DNA of 6,409 nt. It comes from Nitrosomonadales bacterium (GTDB taxonomy: Bacteria > Pseudomonadota > Gammaproteobacteria > Burkholderiales > Gallionellaceae). Positions 1 to 4,434 of the stretch are shown here, piece by piece. Position 1 is the stretch's first letter; the number at the start of each line of letters is the position of its first letter. The stretch is from NCBI GenBank assembly GCA_016218465.1, contig JACREA010000103.1, forward strand, positions 1 to 6,409. The letters run 5' to 3'. The position numbers and the translations under genes are program-made. The notes beneath the pieces were generated by a model. That model was not told the origin of the DNA, did not search any database, and worked only from the letters and a program-made list of their open reading frames with translations.

Positions 1-398
1 ACATCTACTGCGACTACGACTTTGCGCAACTGGCCGGACGCGCCACCGCGCTGCAAGCCAGCGGCGACATGGCGCATCTGGTGCAGGTCGACAAACCGCC
101 GCACCACTCAAACGGGGATTTCCTGCTACACAATGGTCGCCTGCTCACAACTAACGACCAGCGACTAACGACTAACGACTTGAAGTTAACCTTCAGCGGC
201 ATCGGCATCTACCACCCCTCGCTGTTCAAAGATATCCCGCGCGGCAGCATTGCGCCGCTCGCACCGCTGCTGCGTGCGCAGATTGCCCTCGGCAAGGTCA
301 GCGGCGAACATCACCGGGGCTTATGGATGGATGTCGGCACACCGGAGCGCCTCGCCGAACTCGACAAGCTGATTCGCGCGTCGCACAATGCGCCATGA
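1..398 (+). CDS. murU: N-acetylmuramate alpha-1-phosphate uridylyltransferase (MurU-type), 3' part
   Basis: The open frame runs in from the left edge (first full codon at 3) and gives 131 C-terminal residues ending at TGA 396-398. MurU-type enzymes make UDP-MurNAc from MurNAc-1-phosphate and UTP in cytoplasmic peptidoglycan recycling, bypassing de novo MurA/MurB synthesis. Supporting motifs are GDFLLHNGRL, LTFSGIGIYHPSLF, PLAPLLRAQIALG and the end motif GEHHRGLWMDVGTPERLAEL, typical of the C-terminal half of the MurU/sugar-nucleotidyltransferase family. The N-terminal nucleotide-binding signature lies outside the window, so a related NDP-sugar transferase is possible. The segment LTTNDQRLTTND, between GRL and LKLTFSG, is encoded by a heptanucleotide tandem repeat and looks like an insertion. 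The stop overlaps the pepP start (ATGA), indicating one transcript. Confidence 0.8.
   Translation, partial: IYCDYDFAQLAGRATALQASGDMAHLVQVDKPPHHSNGDFLLHNGRLLTTNDQRLTTNDLKLTFSGIGIYHPSLFKDIPRGSIAPLAPLLRAQIALGKVSGEHHRGLWMDVGTPERLAELDKLIRASHNAP
150..179 (+). repeat. Heptanucleotide tandem repeat inside murU
   Basis: ACTAACG occurs at 150-156, 164-170 and 171-177, with a degenerate unit ACCAGCG at 157-163, so four 7-base units lie head to tail, followed by AC. In the murU frame it reads TNDQRLTTND. A 7-base unit is not a multiple of three, so gain or loss of one unit would shift the murU frame. The present copy number keeps the frame open. Confidence 0.75.
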
Positions 399-1699
399 CC
401 ATTGACCCGTCTATCTGCGCAAAACGTCGCGACCGCCTGCTTGAAAAAATGCAGCGCGGGATCGCCATTATCCCCACCGCGCCGGAAGTGGCGCGCAACG
501 GCGACACCCATTACAGCTACCGCTACGACAGCAACTTCTATTACCTCAGCGGCTTTATCGAGCCGGAGGCGGTGCTGGTGCTGGTATCAGGGAACGAGCC
601 GCAAACTATCCTGTTCTGCCGCGAGAAAAACCTCGAGCGCGAAGTCTGGGATGGCTTCCGTGTTGGCCCCGATGCCGCAAAAGAGCAGTATGGGTTCGAT
701 GCGGCTTACCCGATCGCGCAATTGGATGAAAAACTGGCCGAACTGATGGGCAACCAGCCTGCGCTGTTTTATCCCGTGGGCCACGATACCGCATGGGACC
801 AGCGCATCCTCAAACTGCGCGGCGAAGTGCAGGCCAAAGTTCGCAGCGGCATCCGCGCCCCGAACGAAATACACGACGTGCGCACGCTGCTCAACGAAAT
901 GCGGCTGTTCAAGGACGAACACGAACTGGCGATCATGCGTAGCGCCGCCGAGATTTCAACGCAAGCCCACCGGCGTGCGATGCAATTCGCGCACCCCGGC
1001 CAGTTCGAATACCAGATTGAAGCCGAATTGCTGCACGAATTCTGCCGCCACGGCGCGCGCCATCCGGCCTACCCTTCCATCGTCGCCGGCGGCGCAAATG
1101 CCTGCGTGCTGCACTATGTGGGCAACAACGCAATGCTCAAGGACGGCGACCTGCTGCTGATCGATGCGGGCTGCGAACTGGACGGTTACGCCTCCGACAT
1201 CACGCGCACTTTCCCGGTGAACGGGCGTTTCCTCGCCGCACAGAAAGACGTTTATGAAATCGTGCTCACCACGCAGGCCGCCGCCATTGCCGCCGCACAA
1301 CCGGGCAACGCCTGGAACGCGCCGCATGACGCCGCGCTGCGCGTGCTGGCGCAAGGTTTCATCGACCTCAAGCTGTGCAAAGGCAGCGTGGATGCCGTGC
1401 TGGAAAGTGAGAGCTACAAGCGGTTTTACATGCACCGCACCGGCCACTGGCTGGGCATGGACGTGCATGATGTCGGCGATTACAAGGTCGGTGACACCTG
1501 GCGCACGCTGCAACCCGGCATGGTATTCACCGTCGAGCCGGGGTGCTACATCCGCCCCGCCGATGACGTGCCGCTGGCGCTATGGAACATCGGCATCCGC
1601 ATCGAAGACGATGTGGCGATCACTGCACTAGGCAATGAAGTATTGACTGCAGCTGCGCCGAAAACGGTGGCGGAGATCGAAGAATTGATGCGGCAGTGA
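395..1699 (+). CDS. pepP: Xaa-Pro aminopeptidase (aminopeptidase P, M24B)
   Basis: This is a cytoplasmic metallopeptidase that releases an N-terminal residue before proline. The 434-residue product is close to the E. coli PepP length (about 440). The N-terminal domain (about 1-165) includes the GDTHYSYRYDSNFYYLSGF segment; the C-terminal pita-bread domain follows. All expected dinuclear-metal ligands are visible: D257 (LLLIDAG), D268 (ASDITRTFP), H351 (HRTGHWLG), E381 (FTVEPG) and E404 (IRIEDD). The further active-site histidines H240, H347 and H358 and R402 are also present, at a constant offset of two to three from E. coli numbering. I chose ATG 395 because it matches the family N-terminus and gives an ATGA overlap with murU; the frame is open upstream to 323, but those codons are murU sequence. 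No strong Shine-Dalgarno precedes it, consistent with translational coupling. The gene appears intact. Confidence 0.95.
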   Translation: MTIDPSICAKRRDRLLEKMQRGIAIIPTAPEVARNGDTHYSYRYDSNFYYLSGFIEPEAVLVLVSGNEPQTILFCREKNLEREVWDGFRVGPDAAKEQYGFDAAYPIAQLDEKLAELMGNQPALFYPVGHDTAWDQRILKLRGEVQAKVRSGIRAPNEIHDVRTLLNEMRLFKDEHELAIMRSAAEISTQAHRRAMQFAHPGQFEYQIEAELLHEFCRHGARHPAYPSIVAGGANACVLHYVGNNAMLKDGDLLLIDAGCELDGYASDITRTFPVNGRFLAAQKDVYEIVLTTQAAAIAAAQPGNAWNAPHDAALRVLAQGFIDLKLCKGSVDAVLESESYKRFYMHRTGHWLGMDVHDVGDYKVGDTWRTLQPGMVFTVEPGCYIRPADDVPLALWNIGIRIEDDVAITALGNEVLTAAAPKTVAEIEELMRQ

Positions 1700-1873
1700 A
1701 TCCACGAATAAAGCCACGCCAAGTTGCAGTTCGATAGCATTGGCAGCTGCCATCGCGGAAAATATTGCCCTGACTCAAACCAGAAACTGAACGGTAACAG
1801 TATGATACTGGACGCCAGACGTTAGCGTGTCAACGAAGTAACATTGGGTAAAAAGCAAGATAATGAAGGGCTT
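1700..1873. other. Intergenic region between two convergent genes
   Basis: These 174 bases separate the ends of pepP and the minus-strand regulator gene. There is no credible gene and no clear terminator with a T-run. The only structure seen is a 12-bp perfect palindrome at 1741-1752 (TGGCAGCTGCCA). Base composition begins to fall toward AT here, so the left edge of the AT-rich segment probably lies in this interval. Confidence 0.6.
1741..1752. repeat. 12-bp perfect palindrome after pepP
   Basis: TGGCAGCTGCCA is fully self-complementary and starts 41 bases after the pepP stop. It has no loop and no following T-run, so it is a poor terminator. A protein-binding site or chance is equally possible. 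Confidence 0.35.
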
Positions 1874-2917
1874 TTATGTTGCTTGGACGTTACCGCGTTT
1901 GGCTCTGTTAATCATTTTTTTAACTTCATCACTTGTTTTTATTGCGATCAATTCAATTTCAGGGTGTTTTTGTGAAAAGACCCTAAATATTTCATCCGCA
2001 AATGCCTGTCCAATAATTTCAACGCCTTCAAAATTAAATATGACAGTTTTGAATAGCTCGACTCGTGCAAGAACTCTTTTGGCTTGAGAACGAGAGATTA
2101 ATTTATCTTCCCCATATTGAGCCATCTTTACTGGCACAATAGTTTTATTGAAACCGTAATCATCACCGGAAGTAAATTTATCAAAAATTTTCTTTGTTGT
2201 TCTTGAAGTGTGATTGTGTATTTTCATCCATACACTAGTGCCCGAAGAGAAATCATTCTTTTCAAGAATCCAATCTTCATCATCGCCAAACTGGTGCGTA
2301 AAAAAAACATTCCCTGAAAGAATATCGAATGAGTCGAACATTCGTGAAGTGAAAAAAATCCCTTCTCCAGAATGATTGCCTGGGTCAGTTGTAAGTTTGC
2401 CCTTGGATAGTTCAAGAATGGCATGTCGTTCATCCAATAGATTCATTGTCGTTTGAATCTTCTTAAAGATGCCGACCCCGTTATCCATCAATAACATTTC
2501 AGTGCTCATGGCATTTTTTCTTACTCTTACTCGTATCTCGGAGCCGCTGGAATGATCTATTGCGTTGTTAAACATCTCTGTAAATCCATAGTGCCAAATA
2601 TCCAGAACATTATCTGGCAATGGAGAAAGGAATGGACGAATAGAATCAGCCCATACCAAATCCTCGGCTAAATCATGGTTTATCTCCCAACGTTGTTGCC
2701 ATTCAACGAGAGCCGCCAGCTTATAAGTGCGACTTCTGGTTTTTCCAGATTCTGACAATGCTTGCTCAGCGCAAAGCTTTTGCAGGTGCTTATTGATGGC
2801 CTGCCGAGTAATTTTAAAATTCTCAGCAGTTACTCTACCAATATTGCTCGGATGTTTTTCGACATGTTCAAGTATGAAACGTCGGATATCCTCCCCTCTT
2901 GCTCGCACCTTCGTCAC
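1874..2917 (-). CDS. Winged-helix / GHKL ATPase / STAS-like (DUF4325) regulator
   Basis: The 347-residue protein has three domains (numbered from the GTG start). Residues ~4-70 resemble a winged helix, with recognition-helix-like FKITRQAINKHLQKL at 34-48. Residues ~85-240 are a GHKL ATPase of the anti-sigma-kinase type: N-box HYGFTEMFNNAIDHS (109-123), G1 DNGVG (145-149) and G2 HSGEGIFFTSRMFD (182-195). Residues ~253-339 match the STAS-like DUF4325 family (SRSQAKRVLARVELF, then FEGVEIIGQAFADEIFRVF). In classical systems a GHKL kinase and a STAS protein are separate partners controlling a sigma factor; here both are fused to a DNA-binding domain, suggesting a self-contained regulator (inference). 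No membrane segment or signal peptide is seen. GTG 2917 is preferred over the upstream TTG 2950 because AAGGAGG lies 6 bases before it. The gene is AT-richer than its neighbours, suggesting acquisition. Its signal and targets are unknown. Confidence 0.8.
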   Translation of the reverse strand: MTKVRARGEDIRRFILEHVEKHPSNIGRVTAENFKITRQAINKHLQKLCAEQALSESGKTRSRTYKLAALVEWQQRWEINHDLAEDLVWADSIRPFLSPLPDNVLDIWHYGFTEMFNNAIDHSSGSEIRVRVRKNAMSTEMLLMDNGVGIFKKIQTTMNLLDERHAILELSKGKLTTDPGNHSGEGIFFTSRMFDSFDILSGNVFFTHQFGDDEDWILEKNDFSSGTSVWMKIHNHTSRTTKKIFDKFTSGDDYGFNKTIVPVKMAQYGEDKLISRSQAKRVLARVELFKTVIFNFEGVEIIGQAFADEIFRVFSQKHPEIELIAIKTSDEVKKMINRAKRGNVQAT

Positions 2918-2923
2918 TTGAAG

Positions 2924-2930
2924 CCTCCTT
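2924..2930 (-). promoter_or_regulatory. Shine-Dalgarno AAGGAGG setting the GTG start
   Basis: On the minus strand AAGGAGG is followed by a 6-base spacer and GTG at 2917-2915. This is near-ideal spacing and decides the start against the in-frame TTG at 2950, which has no comparable site. Confidence 0.85.
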
Positions 2931-2937
2931 AATTTGT

Positions 2938-3009
2938 TTGTCAATAGCAACTACAATCATTGTCAACCATTGCAAGCTAAAATGTCAACCAAATAAACAG
3001 TATTGTCAA
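2938..3009. promoter_or_regulatory. Array of four phased TTGTCAA boxes
   Basis: TTGTCAA occurs at 2938-2944, 2960-2966 and 3003-3009, and ATGTCAA at 2982-2988. Starts are 22, 22 and 21 bp apart, about two helical turns, so all boxes face the same side of the DNA. On the minus (coding) strand each reads TTGACA(A/T), the -35 consensus. The array ends 21 bases before the GTG start of the winged-helix gene. It may be an operator for that protein, a set of overlapping -35 elements, or both. A fifth TTGTCAA lies apart at 3085-3091. Confidence 0.55.
2959..2988 (-). promoter_or_regulatory. Possible sigma-70 promoter for the winged-helix/ATPase gene
   Basis: On the minus strand a perfect -35 TTGACA (2983-2988) is followed after 18 bases by GACAAT (2959-2964), which matches 4 of 6 positions of the -10 consensus. 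Transcription would start near 2950, about 30 bases before the GTG. Box 3 supplies the -35 and box 2 overlaps the -10, so a protein bound to the boxes would compete with polymerase. Other TTGACA copies in the array give alternative pairings. Confidence 0.35.
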
Positions 3010-3278
3010 CTTTTTGCGCGAAACCTTGCTATTGATAACCCTTGAATAAACATTCAATGCCTTGAATTTTAATCGCAAAGAACATTGTCAATAGAACTAT
3101 CGCAGGATTCCAGAAATATTTTTAGAACCTTGAAAAAATCGATAATGTTTGGTAGATTGCATGCATCGGTGTCACACAATTACATGACCAAGTCTTGTGT
3201 TACGTCATTTCCCCGTTGACAGCTACCTCGGCATCGCCCCCCCAAGAATTCTTCAACAACGGCTTCGCCGTCCCAGTG
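3010..3278. other. AT-rich non-coding region upstream of the regulator gene
   Basis: No credible gene is seen between the phased boxes and the end of nrdG. The stretch contains an inverted repeat TTGAATaaacATTCAA (3042-3057) with a third TTGAAT at 3062-3067, and the isolated box TTGTCAATAG at 3085-3094. A 10-bp arm TTGCTATTGA (3026-3035) is inverted relative to 2941-2950. From about 3200 the sequence becomes GC-rich again, which probably marks the right edge of the AT-rich segment. A short hairpin ACGGC-ttc-GCCGT (3259-3271) lies just past the nrdG stop, but without a T-run. Confidence 0.5.
3042..3057. repeat. Inverted repeat TTGAAT-N4-ATTCAA
   Basis: Six-base arms at 3042-3047 and 3052-3057 are perfect and separated by four bases. 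A further TTGAAT follows at 3062. It could be a dimeric regulator site in the long leader of the winged-helix gene. It is AT-rich and short, so chance is possible. Confidence 0.4.
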
Positions 3279-4028
3279 CTATTGCCGTCGCACGGCGAAG
3301 CTATCGAACATTGCCCCGATGCGGCTGCATAACGCCTCATCCAGAAATTCCTGCACCGGGTAGGAGCTGACTTTCTCGTCTGCGCACCCTTGGGGGCGAA
3401 ACTCCTGCAACACGTAATTCCGCACGCCCATTTCCCGCAACTCTTTCGCGAGTTGCAATAATGAATCCCGGGTGTGATACAGCGGATGCACCGTGGTGCG
3501 GAATTCGCAGGGTACAACGCTGTCCAGCAACAACCGGGCGCTTTCCCGCGCCTTCTCGCCGCTCGCGGGTGTGCCAGTCACCTTGTCGTAGTTGCTGAAA
3601 GCCGCCTTGATGTCCATGCCGACCCAGGAAAGCAGCGGCAGCAGTGCGCCGAGGCGCGATGGATAGGTGCCGCCGGTATGCAGGCCGGCCTTGAAGCCGA
3701 GGTCGCGCACTTCGTTGATGGCGGATTCGAGACTGTCTTGCAGCGTCGGCTCGCCGCCGCTAAACACGACCGCATCCAGCAAGCCCTGTCGGCGTTGCAA
3801 AAAGCTGAGCACCAACGGCCAGTCCATTTGGGTGTCGCTGTGACGGGGAATGAGATGGGGATTGTGGCAGTAGCCGCAGCGCCACGGGCAACCCTGACAG
3901 AACACCACCGCAGCAAGGCAACCGGGAAAATCGGTGCTGGTGAGCGGCGTGAGGCCGCCGATCTGGAGGTTTGGCAAGACAGGCTCCGTTTCGATGATTT
4001 GGCGATTCAACGTTCCCAAATAATTCAT
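3279..4028 (-). CDS. nrdG: Anaerobic ribonucleoside-triphosphate reductase activating protein (radical SAM)
   Basis: NrdG is the radical-SAM activase that uses a [4Fe-4S] cluster and S-adenosylmethionine to place a glycyl radical on class III ribonucleotide reductase. The 249-residue frame has the cluster motif CxxxCxxC at C47, C51 and C54 within QGCPWRCGYCHNP, the GGEPT SAM-contact motif at 91-95, and the family N-terminal signature IGGLTPLTSTDFPG at 23-36. The gene follows nrdD and the 61-codon glycyl-domain gene on the same strand, which fits its role. The ATG at 4028 has only a weak AGG upstream and lies five bases from a REP-like repeat. An in-frame TTG at 3977, with GGAG six bases upstream, would give 232 residues starting just before the conserved IGGLTPLT block and may be the true start. 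Downstream comes the AT-rich region. Confidence 0.92.
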   Translation of the reverse strand: MNYLGTLNRQIIETEPVLPNLQIGGLTPLTSTDFPGCLAAVVFCQGCPWRCGYCHNPHLIPRHSDTQMDWPLVLSFLQRRQGLLDAVVFSGGEPTLQDSLESAINEVRDLGFKAGLHTGGTYPSRLGALLPLLSWVGMDIKAAFSNYDKVTGTPASGEKARESARLLLDSVVPCEFRTTVHPLYHTRDSLLQLAKELREMGVRNYVLQEFRPQGCADEKVSSYPVQEFLDEALCSRIGAMFDSFAVRRQ

Positions 4029-4033
4029 AAACC

Positions 4034-4129
4034 TGTCATTCCCGCGCAGGCGGGAATCCAGTTAGTTAAAAAATTCTCGCGAAGCGGGACGATTGTTTTT
4101 GCTGGATTCCCGCCTGCGCGGGAATGACA
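4034..4129. repeat. Inverted pair of REP/dRS3-like palindromes (REPIN-like)
   Basis: Two perfect 28-bp inverted arms (4034-4061 and 4102-4129) flank a 40-base spacer. Each arm contains its own hairpin with 8-bp stems, ATTCCCGC-N4-GCGGGAAT (4038-4057 and 4106-4125). The ATTCCC-N8-GGGAAT core fits the dRS3 element described in Neisseria. Paired inverted palindromes are also the layout of REPINs, non-autonomous elements moved by RAYT transposases. No transposase is in the window. In the nrd transcript the arms could form one long stem between the small gene and nrdG. Confidence 0.85.
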
Positions 4130-4131
4130 AA

Positions 4132-4149
4132 GCCGGGCTTTAGCCCGGC
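4132..4149 (-). terminator. GC-rich hairpin, possible terminator or attenuator in the nrd operon
   Basis: GCCGGGCT (4132-4139) and AGCCCGGC (4142-4149) are perfectly complementary around two bases, giving a very stable stem. On the minus strand it lies 47 bases after the stop of the 61-codon gene and is followed only by TTTGT, a weak U-run. It may reduce read-through into nrdG or protect the upstream message from 3' decay. Confidence 0.4.
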
Positions 4150-4196
4150 CTGCAACGCCGCTCTGATGTTCGCTTAATTACCAGATTGCGTGAACA

Positions 4197-4382
4197 CTAG
4201 GCAGCGCGGCATTCCTGAAAAAACTTGCGCTCGCCATGCTCGCCTTTCTTGCCGATGTTGAATGACGCTACCGGGCGGTGGTAGCCCATCACGCGGGTCC
4301 ACACTTCGCAGGGCTGGCGCTCCGCGTCGGTTAATACGATTTCGTTGGCCTTCAGATTGGTCTGGTTGGAAAGGTCGGTCAT
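4197..4382 (-). CDS. Separate glycyl-radical domain of class III ribonucleotide reductase
   Basis: This 61-residue protein matches the C-terminal glycyl-radical domain normally fused to NrdD. The block CEVWTRVMGYHRPVASFNIG (25-44), followed by KKGEHGERKFF, contains RVMGY, the counterpart of RVSGY in pyruvate formate-lyase, with G33 as the expected radical site. The first 20 or so residues are polar and probably a linker. It has its own ATG with AAGGAG six bases upstream (4389-4394), 52 bases after the nrdD stop and in a different frame, so it appears to be a real, independently translated gene and not nrdD read through. It would have to dock onto NrdD so that G33 reaches the active-site cysteine, and be activated by NrdG, encoded next. 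Small proteins of this kind are often labelled simply as anaerobic ribonucleoside-triphosphate reductase. A YfiD/GrcA-like spare domain is unlikely, because the adjacent NrdD lacks its own. Confidence 0.85.
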   Translation of the reverse strand: MTDLSNQTNLKANEIVLTDAERQPCEVWTRVMGYHRPVASFNIGKKGEHGERKFFQECRAA

Positions 4383-4388
4383 ATCTGT

Positions 4389-4394
4389 CTCCTT
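4389..4394 (-). promoter_or_regulatory. Shine-Dalgarno of the 61-codon glycyl-domain gene
   Basis: AAGGAG on the minus strand stands six bases before ATG 4382. It is stronger than the site before nrdG and shows that the small protein is translated by independent initiation. Confidence 0.8.
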
Positions 4395-4434
4395 GTCTGT
4401 TGTTTAATGATGGGCAATATTCAAATAGTACAAA

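Noticed and set aside
956..1513. Minus-strand frame of 185 codons inside pepP
   Set aside because: It is a shadow of pepP, whose metal ligands and length are all intact. No start signal or domain supports it.
1863..2087. Plus-strand 74-codon frame with a hydrophobic start
   Set aside because: It is antisense to the DUF4325 end of the regulator gene. The apparent membrane segment is the complement of charged and polar codons, and no ribosome binding site was seen.
2938..3091. CRISPR-like short regular repeats
   Set aside because: The repeated unit is only 7-10 bases and the period is 21-22 bp, far too short for a CRISPR repeat-spacer array.
3214..3220. GTTGACA-like promoter element on the plus strand
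   Set aside because: No plausible -10 and no plus-strand gene follow. Downstream is the antisense strand of nrdG.
3474..4127. Plus-strand open frame of 217 codons opposite nrdG
   Set aside because: It lies antisense to a clearly conserved radical-SAM gene, its end runs through the REP-like repeat, and it shows no recognisable domain. GC-rich antisense frames of this length are common.
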